A stretch of DNA of 64,000 nt from Paramecium pentaurelia (taxonomy: Eukaryota > Ciliophora > Oligohymenophorea > Peniculida > Parameciidae): assembly GCA_905183005.1 (NCBI GenBank), contig CAJJDO010000092.1, positions 135,197 through 199,196 of the forward strand. The letters are read 5' to 3'. Below are positions 1-11,743 of this stretch, piece after piece. How positions within the stretch are numbered: the stretch's first letter is position 1; the number at the start of each line of letters is the position of its first letter. The position numbers were made by a program, and so were the translations under genes. The notes under the pieces are model-generated. The model made no database searches and was not told the origin of the DNA. It worked only from the letters and a program-made list of their open reading frames with translations.

Positions 1-3000
1 TAATCTGACATAAATTAATATGGAGCTGGTATTACTATATATTTTCGATTTCTCAAATAAGTATTACATCATATATCATATATAGATTATTTTATACTTT
101 TTACTATTTGCTCTTCTGAGTATTCCTTAATTGATGTTCTCATTATCTTGTGTCCAAGATACATTGACACTTAATTCAATACTTATGGGTACTACATTAG
201 GATCTTTGAGTCTTCAAGGAGATTCTTGTATCAAAATGTCTTGGGATGATGTAATATTGAATGTAATAAATTAAATCATTATATATATATATAGAATAAT
301 GTATCACTTGATACTGCAACTATTTTAGAGAAAACAACATTTAATTGTAATTCTGGAACTATATCAGCTTAAAATTTTGTTTTAGGTTTTGTATAAGAAG
401 GTAGTAATTCTATCCCTTGTACTTATTATGAACCATCTTAAGCAATAATAAATTGTACTAATTCTAAAGCATTTGCAGAGATAGAAAATAAATGTATTGG
501 ACAATAATCTTGTGAATTCATAATTAGAGAATCTTTATTTGATAATTGTCCTGATATGCATAATTATATGGTTTATGCATATTCATTTTGTTAGGATTCT
601 CAATTTTCACTTGGATCAATAAGTATTAAGAATAATACAGTATCTATAATATGTGGTTATATTGATTTGACAATTGTTCTTATTACAGCAATCTTTCTGT
701 TTACGTATATATATATTTAATTAATTTAAAGATTGGAAAGTTAAGAGAAAGAAACTATGAAAAATGTAAATGAAAGTGGAGTATTTATAGAAAATTTTTC
801 ATTAGAATTTAGAAATCTTCCTGAAAGTTCAGATCCTATAGAATTATTTTAAAAATTAATAGAAATAGAATTATAATTAACTAAGAAATTTCCTTAAATA
901 CCTAGTTTTCATATTGTAGATATTTAATTTTCAAAAGGAAATAAATCAGTATTAATAGGTGAGGAAAGAGCCTTAATAATAAAAAAGAGAAATAATTTAG
1001 TTAGAAGATTTGAAAATAAATTTAAGGTTTCTTTAGTAACTTCAATGGATTTGAAATAAAATTTAGCAACTGCTGTATTGTAATAGTCTTTAAATTAATT
1101 ATAATAAAAAGAAGATGCATAAGATATTCTAGATGAAATATAGAAATTAGAAAATTAAATATCTGAATTTGATAATTAAATATAATAACCAGAATAATTT
1201 AATGAGAATATAAAATATGCTTGGATTACATTTGATACAATTGAATAAAGAAATATGGCATATTTTATTTATTAAGAAGATTATTTACGTGATCTCTTTT
1301 CTTGTTGTGGTTGTAATGAAATAATGAAAATTGATAATGTAATAATCAAAGCATAACCTGCACCTCCACCAGATGATATTAATTGGATGAATTTATAATA
1401 TTCAAATATAGAATTAATTGCTCGTAGAACACTTAGTTTTATGCTTACTTTCATATTAATGATATTCACTATTGCAGCTATTATATTTTTAAAGTACTTA
1501 TTTATATTTAATATAGATATTAATAATTAACTTATTAATAAGATTATCCAGAACCTAATTGTACTATGTATCCTAATATTACTGAACCTGATGTAATTAC
1601 TGATTAGAGTAAGGATGTCAAGAAAGGATTATTGGAATGTTATTGCAAAGAAGATTTTATAAATAGAATAAATATGACTTTTAGTAATGGTGAACAATTA
1701 TGTTAATAATGGTTTAATGATTATGTTAAAATTGTTGGTTGGCCATTTTTAATAGTAGTTGTTATTATTTTTATAAATTAAATTATTTAAATAATATTTA
1801 CAAGTAAATATATTATTTTATTTTAGAATTTGCTGAATTTGAAGGTCATAGATCAAAATCAAAATAATTATCATCTCGTCTTCTGAAAGTATTTGTTGTT
1901 TAATACATAAATACAGCATTAGTAATATTGATAATTAATATCAAATTTACAAGTGAATTAAATATATCATCTTTTTCAGTATTATTAAATGGTAAATTTG
2001 ATGATATTAGTGTTTAATGGTTTAATTAAGTTGGAACAACAATTGTAATTAATAATTATATTATATTTAGTTATTGACTATGTTAATTTATGTAATAGGT
2101 CCAATAATAAATATAGTTATTAATAGTATAATCAGATGTTTAAAGAAATGTTTCGATTAATGTGGTTTATAAGATGGTCAATTTACTAGAAAATTAACAT
2201 AATAAGATTTAAATGAATATTATACAGGTTCAGATTTCAATGTGGAACTTAAATACTCATAAATTTTAACTGTTATTTGTGTTAATTTCTTATATTCTTC
2301 AGGAATGCCATTATTGTATTTAACAACAGCATTATTTTTGTTTATTACATATTGTTGTGATAAATATTTTTTATTACATTTTTGTAAGACTCCACCAAAA
2401 GTAGATGATAGTGTTGCTAAATTAGTAAGATAAATATTAAAATTATTATTAATATGGCATGTAATATTTTCAATTTGGATTTATGGATCAACAAAGTTAT
2501 TCCCTGAAAATATAGATTTCACTTAATCAATCTAATCATCATCTATTGTTTAATCAGCATAAAATAATGTATTTGGAGAATTCTTTACAAGAGCTATAAC
2601 AAGTTAATGTATTGGTTTAACTTGTCTATTGATTTTACTTATAATATATTACATACTTTGGCCATTTGTTATAACTCCAATTTTGAGTACAATATTCTTT
2701 TTTTGTTATAGTGAATCTACTTTATTTGATAAAGTAGAGAATACATATATTACTATGTAATAATCTATTTATGAATGTAATAATAAATAATATTTTAGTA
2801 TATTCATAAGATTAAGCAAATTAAATAATGTAATTGTTAAGAGTTTAAAGGTAAGATGCACAAGAAAAGGGATAATAATAATTTGCATTATTAATGGGAG
2901 AACGATTAGCAAGAATGCAAGCACTCAAATTTTTTAAAGGGTTGATAAATGGACTACATTCATATGACATTGTCTTGAATCCTAAGTATTCATAATATCA

Positions 3001-3010
3001 CACTCTTTGA
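1..3010 (+). CDS. OSCA/TMEM63-type (CSC1-like) mechanosensitive cation channel, 5' partial
   Basis: Multi-pass membrane protein of the OSCA/TMEM63/CSC1 family, known as hyperosmolarity- and stretch-gated cation channels. Six introns (61-85, 263-294, 1494-1516, 1804-1826, 2045-2070, 2777-2798) give an exact 952-residue open part ending at TGA 3008-3010. The start lies left of the window. Visible order: an early TM segment with YGAGI and YFRFLK, an extracellular Cys-rich loop, a second TM, a long charged cytosolic loop with the family phrase AWITFDTIEQRNMAYF and a PAPPPDDINW motif just before the next helix, then a C-terminal block of many hydrophobic helices. The tail YDIVLNPKY is typical of the family end. 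I infer the family from these motifs; the gating stimulus is unknown. The next gene begins only 18 nt downstream. Confidence 0.8.
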
Positions 3011-3028
3011 GTGAATATTTAAAATTAT

Positions 3029-5317
3029 ATGTTATTTGAATAATATAAAGATTATGAGTATGATCGTAAGAAAATGGAATTGGAAATAGAATATCATACT
3101 CCTAAGACTATTTTTGTTAAAGCTTTTGGAATTGAACTTCTTTTTAGAGATGTTTGGCCATATTTAATTGATGATGATAGGAAACTTAAATTAGTAATTC
3201 TAAATTTTATTGTTCAATATTGTAAGACAATGATACCTAAATGGAAGACAACTGAAAATTATTATGAGAATTTTAATCATGGAAATATTGAAAAACCAAA
3301 TGAAGAATGTTCTCATACATTTTATTTTTTTTAATATTTAGATGAATGGTCTCTTTGTATTTATTCAACATAACAAAAAACATTATATAGTTATGTTCTT
3401 AGTGAATCAACATAAAAGAAAATTAAAACTATATTTACAGATAAAGGAATCAAAGTTGATTAAAGAATAAATATATAATAGAGTGTAACTATTGCTGAAG
3501 AAGATACTATTGTTATGGTAAAATTACTTTATTAAATATGTAAATAATAAGAATTAATATTTGAATTTACTTAAGAAATGGCTATTGAATGGAGAAAGAT
3601 GATTAAAGTAATAGATTTATTCTTGTTCGAATTACATAAACAATATAAGGAATAAATGGAAATTTAATAGAACTAAAGTAAATCATAAACACATTCCAAT
3701 CCCAATCTTTCCATTAAATAAGATACTAAATCTTTAGAATTCAATCCTGATAAATCCAAAATTGGAGAAGCTCCTTTATCTAATCAATCACTTAAATCTA
3801 TTAAATAATAAGCATCATTTGAAAAATCTCTTAGTGTATCAAGAGTAGCACATGGTTAAGTTACTGATGAAATGATTTAATTATCAAAAGAAGAATATAA
3901 TCATCTTATTGAAACTTTCAAATAGTAAGTTATTTAAGAACTTTAATAAATTGAACCTTAACATCCAACTGTATTCTTATAGAAATATTTAAAAGGGAAT
4001 GGAGATTTGATGGTTAAAAAAGATGATTAAGGTAAAGATGAATTGGTTGTTAAATTAAAAGGTGAATAATTGTAAGTACTTCTACAATAATATGAAAAAT
4101 ATTATTAATAATAAATCAATAATAAACAATTTGAAAAATAATAAGAATAGATGAAATAACAATATCAATAATATATACAATTTCAATAATTACTTAATTA
4201 TTATTATTAACATGATCCTCCTAAATATTCTAAATTAGTTACTGAATATTATAATAGATTAAATGAATAAACATTACAAAAATTGAAACCCCTATTCCCA
4301 TAAAATATTTAATAATAAGAATCATCCTAAAATAATATTAGTTAATAATCTCTAAAAGTACCTTATTCTCCTTAAATGTAATCATTATCTTATAGTAAAT
4401 CCAGTGATCGATACAATAAACCTATTAATCCATTAATACAACCTAATTTCAATGTTTCTAAATCATTTAGTTAAAATTAATAACTTCAAAATAGTATTAA
4501 TTTATCTAAATCTATTGATCCTCAATTTAAACCATCTCCTTAAAATACAGTTGTATGTTCAAGATACAATAAACAAATCACTTATTCAGAAATAAATCTA
4601 TTATAAAATAAAGGAGAAATGACTGAAAATTTACTTAATTTCTATATTAGATATTTAGAAGAGAAATAATCTTCACTATAGTTAGGAACTTTAAAATAAT
4701 TAAAATTGAGAGTTTTCTATCTATCTACTACTTTCTATAAGACTTTAATTAAAGAATATAATAATCCTGATAGTATCTCATATCAATCTGCTTCTGTTTA
4801 TACATCTAAACATATTGGCAAAGACAATACAATATTTGATAAATTTGATATCATACTTATACCTATTGTGATTGCTTCTGGATTAGAAACTATTCTTATC
4901 AATATCAATCTAGCTTAATAAACAATTTATTTTTATGATAGCTTAATTAATGGTGTTGGATCATAAAGTATGGCATAATCACACATTGCTCAAAATGGTT
5001 TATTGAATAATCCATTTTTAATGTGTTGTCTAAGATTCTTAGAGATAGAGTATAATTAGAAATTAATGAAGACCTTATCATTATTGAAATGGAACATAGT
5101 CTATTCTCCACATGAAAAAATTATAGAAAACTCAAAAACGAATACTATGATAGCTTTCTTAATGACACAAATTTCTAAAGGTATATAAGTTGAGAAGACA
5201 TTTACAATATAGCTTGATCTGGCTAAATTTACATCAAACCTTTTAAAATTGTTTTCATAACTTGGTATTACATAGAATAGAAAGAATGAATTAAATTTCG
5301 AGAAAATGGTATTATGA
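3029..5317 (+). CDS. Ulp1/SENP-like (C48) protein, probably catalytically inactive
   Basis: Intronless, 762 aa. The last 250 residues follow the Ulp1/SENP fold: CSRYNKQITYSEINLL, then a FY-helix, RVFYLSTTFYKTLI, FDKFDIILIPIVIASG, then a strand ending IYFYDS. In active C48 proteases the segment after IPI carries a catalytic His-Trp, and a Gln...Asp-Cys-Gly box follows. Here the His-Trp place reads LE and the Cys box reads NSKTNTMI, so His and Cys seem absent while the Asp of YDS stays. The first 200 residues (EWSLCIYSTQQKTLYSY, later EEDTIVMVKLL) look like a second, more degenerate copy. A long Gln/Asn/Ser-rich linker joins them. I infer a pseudo-protease that may bind SUMO/ubiquitin-like partners. 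The ATG at 3029 is the first in frame after an in-frame TGA. Confidence 0.55.
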
Positions 5318-5719
5318 TCATTGTTATTTTTTTATATTTTATCATTTAAAGAAAAAGAAGCATTCTGATTGATCATCTAATTATAAATCGATATATTTTG
5401 TTCTAGTAATTTGTTCGATTTTATTTAATTGAAGTTACCATAATTATTTTTCCTTTCTTAATCCTTTAACATTTATTACATCTGCTCTTGCTTTATATAG
5501 GTTATTCTTTACTAAAGAAATTTGAATATTCAGAAAATCATTTGTTAACAGATATTTATTTTGACAAAGTTATGTTTATATATGAATATTGTGTTCTCTT
5601 ATGGTAAATTTAACTTATTGTTTTATTATTCTATAATAATATGACTAAAAGGCACATAGATAATCAGATATTTTAATAATTTTTTTAATTTGCAAAATAT
5701 ATATCAAGAACACTTCAGA
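5318..5719. other. Intergenic, no gene seen
   Basis: AT-rich spacer between the C48-like gene and the HSF gene. I find no start codon followed by a convincing table-6 reading frame on either strand. A GAA-TTC pair at about 5524-5535 resembles part of a heat-shock element but lacks a third correctly spaced unit. Confidence 0.5.
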
Positions 5720-6733
5720 ATGTCCTAGAAGAAAAATAAAAGTATGAAAAAAGGAGTACCAAACTTTTTACTCAAAACCTACAACATCGTTATGGTATTA
5801 AACAATTTATACATCTACGAATATTCCTAAATTGATCATCAGAAATTTTGATGATTTTAGGAATTAAATTCTCGAATTATTAATTATATTCATTTGATTT
5901 TTAATAACTTTTAGAATCCAGAAAACGAAGATATTATTGGATTTACTGATAAAGGAAATGCATTTGTAGTTAAAGATCAAACCAAATTAAGTAATGAGAT
6001 TCTACCAACTCATTTTAAACATCATAATTTCAGTTCTTTTATAAGATAATTAAATATGTATGGATTCAAGAAAATTCGTAATGTTAATAATCAAAATGAA
6101 TTTAGTCATTATTATTTCAGGAAAAATATGGAGTATTTTAACTATTTTAATTTTAGACACTTATTAATCAATATACCAAGAAGAAATGGTGGTATTAAGA
6201 CTAAAAAAGAAAAATCAATTAAAGTAAAAAATTACAAAGTGAAATAAATTCAAGAAGACTTATTTGAGAAATATAATTCTTTAAAATAAGACATTTTAAA
6301 TATCAATATAGAATCAAATTTTATAAATAAATAAGTAGAATAGGTATTATTTTGTAATGCTATTAGTTTTAAAACACTTAATCCACGCTGCTTGAATCCT
6401 ATCACTCTTTATTTATGGAATTTAGTGTTATAAAAAATAAGCGCCAAACTTATAATGATTTAATGTGTTAATTGCTATTTAAATTAACAAACACTTCTCC
6501 TAATGATTAATTACAAAGTATTATAATCAAATTAATATTTTAGATATGGTTTAAAAATTCAATAATACAAATTAAAATACAATGAGCAATGGAGCTGGTA
6601 GCTCTGATAATAATAATGAATAGAATGGAGGATCTAGTAAAGATGGTAATTTAAATATTTTTATATTCTAGATACAAATTAGAGTAATGCAAGTAACCAA
6701 TAATTAGAAGAAGAAAGAATAAAGGCTGTATGA
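5720..6733 (+). CDS. Heat shock factor (HSF-type DNA-binding domain) transcription factor
   Basis: Predicted 261 aa with five introns (5795-5914, 6133-6156, 6335-6366, 6518-6543, 6646-6671); the spliced length is an exact codon count. The N-terminus is a full HSF DNA-binding domain: helix 1 (PNFLLKTYNIV), the IIGFTDKGNAFVV strands, ILPTHFKHHNFSSFIRQLN as the recognition helix, then MYGFKKI, FSHYYFRKNMEHLLINIPRR. A short heptad-rich region (LLESYHSLFMEF) follows, as expected for HSF oligomerisation, and a Ser/Asn/Gln-rich tail. It should bind nGAAn repeats in the nucleus and control stress genes. The first intron is about 120 nt, several times the usual size here, and interrupts the DNA-binding domain after helix 1; the residues on either side join without loss. 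The protein is short for an HSF. Confidence 0.85.
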
Positions 6734-7010
6734 TTATAACAATTTTTTTTGTTTATTACTATTAAATGATATTATTAAAATTTTATATTTATTAATTAAT
6801 AATTGTTTTATTCAACGTTCTCAATTCAAAACTATTAAAATTACATTTGAAATTGCTTTTATGAATATTACTTTCAGAAATTTCATGTATATAAAATTTT
6901 ATTTAGAAAAAGGTTTTCTTTTAATAAACACTATATTTATTCTTAATGAAAATAAAAACTCTTTATTACTGAGAGAGGGCAATATATAAAATTAATTTAA
7001 TTAAAATATA

Positions 7011-8167
7011 ATGATAATTACTGGATGCGGTCACTTTTACTAAACAATAAAGTAATTGGGTTCAGGTTCTTTTGGATCTGTTTATTTGGTCAAAGATCTT
7101 AACACTCAATATGAATTTGCATGCAAAATTGTAATTATTACTTTAAGAATTTTGAAGATTTCGAAACATCTAATTAATATTTATAATGCATCATAGATGA
7201 TCTAAAGTGAGATTTCCATACACTCTTCTTGTAATCATAAAAATATTGTGAAACTATATTCATATTGGGAAGATTAAAACAACATCTATATTCTACTTGA
7301 ATATTGTAGCAAGGGTCATCTAATTAACCCAAAGACTCAATTCACTGAAGATGAAGTATTCTAGATTTTCCATCAAATTCTAAGTGGTGTTGATTATCTT
7401 CATTAACATAACATAATACATAGAGATTTGAAAGTAATCATCAAAAATTACTATGTAGTTTGAAAATGTACTTATTCATGAAGATGGAACTCTAAAATTA
7501 TGTGATTTTGGATGGGCTATCAAGGTTCAATAGTTACCAGTTGAAAATGTGATGTGTGGTACTACTGAATATATGCCACCTGAAGTAGTATCAAAATAAG
7601 TACTGGATTTTAAAGTTGATACTTGGTCATTAGGAGTTATCCTATATGTATTTAAATATTCTTACAATATAGGAATTATTACATGGTTCTTTCCCATTTA
7701 TTGGACATGATCAATAGGAATTGGTTTAAAATATTACTATGAATCAATTAATAATTTCTAGAAGAAGTGATATTAGTGAAGACTTAATCAACTTAATTCA
7801 AGCATTGTTGATCAAAAATCCTGAATTAAGACCTAGTGTATAATAAATATATTTATGTAAATGGGTTAAGCGATGTATGAAGACACATAATCTTTTCAAT
7901 CATTATGAAAATGAATAATTGAAATTGAAGGTCAAACAAAAAAATATAGCTCTAAAAGTTGTTCAAGATGTTAAATAGTAAATGATTTTATTAATATTAT
8001 ATAGTTTAACACCAAATATTAAAATTAAGAATTCACAAGAGGATATTGATGTCAAATTAACAAATAGTATAAATACCATCTAATCACAATCTACAAATAC
8101 ATCTCCAAAACCTAATAAATATGTTGATAAGTTTTTTAGTTTTATAGAATTATTTAAAAACTTTTGA
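7011..8167 (+). CDS. Aurora-like serine/threonine protein kinase
   Basis: Predicted 359 aa with three introns (7131-7157 ending AAG, 7433-7457, 7648-7672). Kinase motifs in order: Gly loop LGSGSFGSVYL, FACKIISK carrying the ATP lysine, QSEISIHS with the helix C glutamate, HRDLK split from FEN by an intron, CDFGWA, then CGTTEYMPPEVV and WSLGVILYELL. DFGW followed by a GT-x-x-Y-x-PPE stretch is characteristic of Aurora kinases. The roughly 80 residues after the kinase domain are basic and unlike known partners. All catalytic residues are present, so it should be active. Aurora kinases act in mitosis and, in algae and animals, in cilium disassembly; which role applies here is not visible. Other related kinase groups cannot be fully excluded. 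Confidence 0.75.
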
Positions 8168-8198
8168 TATAAATTCTTAACAATTTTATATTTGAAAA

Positions 8199-9441
8199 TC
8201 ATTAAGTCAATTATCTTCCAATTAACCATTTCCTAATTTCAGTTGTTCCTGCTCCTATTTCATAAAGTTTAGCATCATTCATAATTCTTCCTACTGGATA
8301 TTCTTAAGTATATCCATTTCCACCTAAACATTAAATAGCCTCTAATCCAACTTAAGTGGCATTAACAGAAGTATAATAAATTAATGCTGCACAATCCTTA
8401 AAATAGATAAGTATATTACTGTATTTGTTATATTTCCTGAATCAACAGCACGAGATACTGAATACAGCATTGCTCTACTTGCTTATAAAGTTGTGTACAT
8501 CTCAGCCAATTTTCCTTACATTAATTAAAATTGTCCAATTTGTTTTCCAAACTATTATCTAGTATTACAATATTCTCTTGAAATATCAAATGCAGCTTGC
8601 ATTAATCCTACAGGTCCAGCAGCCAAAACTAATCTTTCATAATCTAATCCACTCATTAAAACATAAACTCCTTTATTTACTTCACCTAATACATTTTCTG
8701 CAGGAACTTCAACATTGTCAAAATAAATGGGTCCTGTATCAGAACACTTCATTCCAATTTTATCTAATTTTTTACCTCTTGAAAATCCTTTCATTCCTGA
8801 TTCTACAATAAAAGCAGTAATTCCATGTTATTTCTTTTCAGGTTCTGTTTTTGCATATACAACAATAACATCTGCAACAGGTCCATTAGTAATCCACATT
8901 TTACTTCCATTAAGTATATATTTATCACCAACTTTTTTGGCTGTAGTCTTCATAGATACAACATCTGATCCAGCATTAGGTTCACTCATAGCTAAAGCTC
9001 CAACCCATTCTCCTGAACATAATTTTGGTAAATATTTCTTCTTTTATGCTTCATTTCCATGTCTTTAAAGTTAAGCAACATTTAAAGCACTATGAGCAGA
9101 ATAACTTAATCCAATTCCACCTGATGCTCTACTGATTTCTTCCAATATCATACAATGAGCAGAGTATGAAAGACCTGATCCACCATAAGCGGCTAACATA
9201 ATTACATTAATCTCTTACGATCAACTGTGGCTCCCAATAATCCTAGATCTCCCATCTTTCTCCATAAATGTGGTGGAAACTTGCCTTCTTGATCTGCTTT
9301 GTCAGCTAATGGAGCTACTTCTTCTGTAGCAAATTTAGTGACATGTGATCGTAATTCTTCTACTTCTGGAGATAGATTTGAAATGAAATTGAAATTCAAA
9401 AGGGAGAAACAAGATCTTAGCTTAATAAACTTTGGAAGCAT
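8199..9441 (-). CDS. IVD: Isovaleryl-CoA dehydrogenase, mitochondrial
   Basis: Acyl-CoA dehydrogenase family flavoenzyme of leucine breakdown that oxidises isovaleryl-CoA and passes electrons to ETF. Predicted 397 aa after two introns (plus-strand 9193-9218 and 8397-8419, the latter ending AAG). Recognised blocks: LGATVDPAYGGSGL, LSYSAHSALN, AMSEPNAGSDVVSMK, ILNGSKMWITNGP, KGVYVLMSGLDYERLVLAAG, FQLMQGKLAEMY, CLGGNGYTQEYPVGR and the end YEIGAGTTEIRK. The glutamate in LDYERLVL matches the catalytic base position specific to IVD, and the alternative site (YEIGAG) lacks the Glu used by MCAD. The first 25 residues are basic and hydrophobic, as for a mitochondrial presequence. It is divergent from the cysteine-rich ORF, with a 121-nt shared upstream region. 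Confidence 0.92.
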
Positions 9442-9562
9442 TTATTATTAATGATATCAATGACATACGTATCATTTTAATAATGAAAGACTTAAGAGAA
9501 GTTAAAACAATTAATTATTAATAATATTCTCTAGAATATTGATAATAATTAATTATTTAAAT

Positions 9563-10123
9563 ATGAAACTTTTGGTTATTATCTTTATTGTGATATTTAT
9601 AAATAGTGCATACACAGGTGCAAATTGTGTTTAAGCATTTTGTTCAAAGGAAATTAAATGATGTAGAGAAGTTTAGACTTGTTCATAACATCTTTCTAAA
9701 TGAACAAATGAATTTAGAAATAGTGTTAAAAAGGCATAAGATTCTAAAGCTTATAAATGAACTGAACATGCATATGATGATGTAAAAAGATTTAATCATT
9801 TAATTTAAGTTTAATTATTGTATGCGAAATCACGAAAATGCCAGAGCCATTAATGAGTGTTAAGCTAGGCATTGTCTTAAAAAGAATTTGATTGGTATAA
9901 ATATTGATATTGAAAATTTGAAGAATATTATTGCATGATTGGAATAATAATAGATGTTTTTATTCAGATATTTAAAATATCCAAATAAACAAATTTTTAT
10001 TGCTCCTTACAATCATTTTATTAGTATTTTCTATTAAAGAAACAAAAACCCATAGGTGATTGTTTAAATCAATACTGTAGTGTTGAAGTAGAAGGTTGTA
10101 GAAAAGATTAAACTTGATAATGA
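9563..10123 (+). pseudogene. Secreted cysteine-rich ORF interrupted by in-frame TGA codons
   Basis: Starts with a clear signal peptide (MKLLVIIFIVIFINSA) and continues as a Cys-rich sequence (CVQAFC, CREVQTC, later DCLNQYC and GC). In one unbroken frame of about 187 codons there are eight TGA codons: 9659, 9701, 9758, 9854, 9905, 9911, 10115 and 10121. TGA is the only stop in this genome, so as it stands only a 32-residue product would be made. No frameshift is needed to follow the family-like pattern C-x4-C-x6-C, which recurs near the end. Either it is a decayed secreted-protein gene, or some TGAs are read. A run like an intron tail (ending TTCTAG at 10141) follows, but its 5' GT is missing. 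Function unknown. Confidence 0.45.
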
Positions 10124-10176
10124 ATATAATTATTTATTCTAGCAAAAAATAAATCTCTAATTGTTATTAGATAACT

Positions 10177-10428
10177 ATGGATGATTTATTACCTGCTGAA
10201 ATTTAAAGAAGTAAAGAAGCTGTAATATACTTAAATTAATTAAATAGTATGATTTATGTTTAAGTATAATATTAATATAAGTATAATTTCTATTTAAATA
10301 TACTAATTCTTATGCAAAAGTATAAAATTTAGCAAAATTTAAGTAGAGAAATTGCCCTAATAGATTATTTTTCATATAATAAAAATAGATTATATATTTA
10401 TATATATATATTTCTTTAATAATTATTA
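10177..10428 (+). other. Short open frame upstream of and in frame with eIF2B gamma
   Basis: An ATG at 10177 opens MDDLLPAEIQRSKEAVIYLN, a sensible-looking start, then runs without TGA into the eIF2B gamma frame. The second half is low-complexity (YIYIYIFLQ), so an 84-residue extension of eIF2B gamma is unlikely. It may be a small separate gene with unresolved introns, or leader sequence. I do not recognise it. Confidence 0.25.
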
Positions 10429-11698
10429 ATGTAAATCAAATATCAAGCAATCATTCTTGGAGGTGGATAAAAAGCAGGAAGCATGTTATTCCCACTTTGT
10501 TAAAGTTATTCTAAAAGTCTCTTACCTGTTTGCAATAAACCTATGATTCTTTACTAATTAGATGTATTAGAAATAGCTGGATTTGGGCCACAAGACATTT
10601 TAATTTTGTTAACTAAAGATCATTAAGCTGTGGCTGATTTAGTTTAGAGAAGAGCAGAAATATTTTATGTTAGTGATGATTCTGACTCTGGATCTGCATT
10701 ATTGGAAGCACATGAAAAAATAAAAAAAGATTTCATACTTTTATCTTGTGATAGTATGATAGGAGCGAATATTTTAGATTTATTAGATTTTCATTATTCA
10801 AAAAAAGCAACAATCACTTGTTTAATTAAAGAAGAAGATTTAGATAAAAAATAAGGAAGAGCACCTATTTCATGTAATTTAGATGAATCGTATGATATTA
10901 TGTTTATTGGCTCAGATCATAGTTTATTACATATAACTAATTAAGAAGATGATGATCAAGCTAATCTTTCAATTAGTCGAAATGTTTTATTAAGTTGTGA
11001 GAGTGTGTAAATTATGACAAATTTATTTGATACACACATTTATGTTTGTTAATATGAAGTATTAGAATTATTTCAAAAACTTAGTAAATTAGAAAATGAA
11101 ATTTAAAATTGGAAATTAGAATTTCTACCTTATATTGTAAAACATTAAAAAAATGTGAATTTACTAAATTTATTATCTAAATAGGAATAAGGACTCTTTC
11201 ATGAAAGAAAATAATAATAATTTTCAATTAAAGTATTCATAACTTAAGAATATGCTAGAAGATTAAATAATATTAAAGATTACTAATAAGCAAATTATGA
11301 AAGTATGATTAAAGGGAATAAAGGAATATAACTTTATTAAGGAGTTCAGGATTCTCAAATCTAAATTTAATATCCATAAGATGCTCGTATTAGTCCTGAT
11401 TCAATTATTGGAGAAGGTACTAGAATTGGCAATAAGGTTAATATATAGAGATCAATTATTGGTAAAAATTGTACTATTGGTGATCATGTAAAAATTAGTA
11501 ATTCCATTATTATGAAAAATGTAGTCATTAATTCTAAGTAAATATTATTATCACATTTAAAATAGCTGCATTATCTAACATTGTATATTATCTAATGAAT
11601 CTGCTGTTGGACATACAACAGAATTAAATAAATGTAATTTAGGAAATCTAGCATCAGTTGAACCTAATTAGAAAATAGTTGATGAATGTATAATTTGA
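10429..11698 (+). CDS. EIF2B3: Translation initiation factor eIF2B subunit gamma
   Basis: Subunit of the eIF2B complex that recharges eIF2 with GTP. Predicted 413 aa, one intron (11538-11565). The N-terminal half is a nucleotidyltransferase-like domain: IKYQAIILGGGQKAGSMLFP, KSLLPVCNKPMILYQLDVLE, DFILLSCDSMIGANILDLLD. The C-terminal half is a left-handed beta helix with hexapeptide repeats (ISPDSIIGEGTRIGNKVNI, SIIGKNCTIGDHVKISNSII) ending KIVDECII. This domain pair and length suit the gamma rather than the longer epsilon subunit, which would carry an extra C-terminal HEAT domain. The GGG loop replaces the usual sugar-nucleotide signature, as in other eIF2B gammas. GDP-mannose pyrophosphorylase is the closest alternative but has a stricter active-site loop. 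Confidence 0.85.
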
Positions 11699-11743
11699 TG
11701 ATGTTTGTATAATAATATATTGAAATAAAAATATTTATTAAAT

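Noticed and set aside
3008..3076. Fusion of the channel gene with the C48-like gene by an intron over the TGA
   Set aside because: No GT-AG pair of normal size spans 3008-3010 and keeps the frame; the two products are better read as separate genes.
5521..5540. Heat-shock element in front of the HSF gene
   Set aside because: Only GAA and TTC are properly spaced; the third unit is absent, and such short matches are common in AT-rich DNA.
5795..5914. The HSF insertion as an unexcised internal eliminated sequence (IES)
   Set aside because: No TA-bounded ends resembling the TAYAGYNR consensus fit, and removing a TA-bounded piece would shift the frame, whereas GT-AG removal restores it.
8578..9068. 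Plus-strand standard-code frames across 8578-9068
   Set aside because: They lie antisense to the clear isovaleryl-CoA dehydrogenase gene and have no sensible composition.
10177..10428. 84-residue N-terminal extension of eIF2B gamma
   Set aside because: The frame is open but the second half is AT-driven low complexity, and the family normally begins at the IKYQAIILGGG strand.
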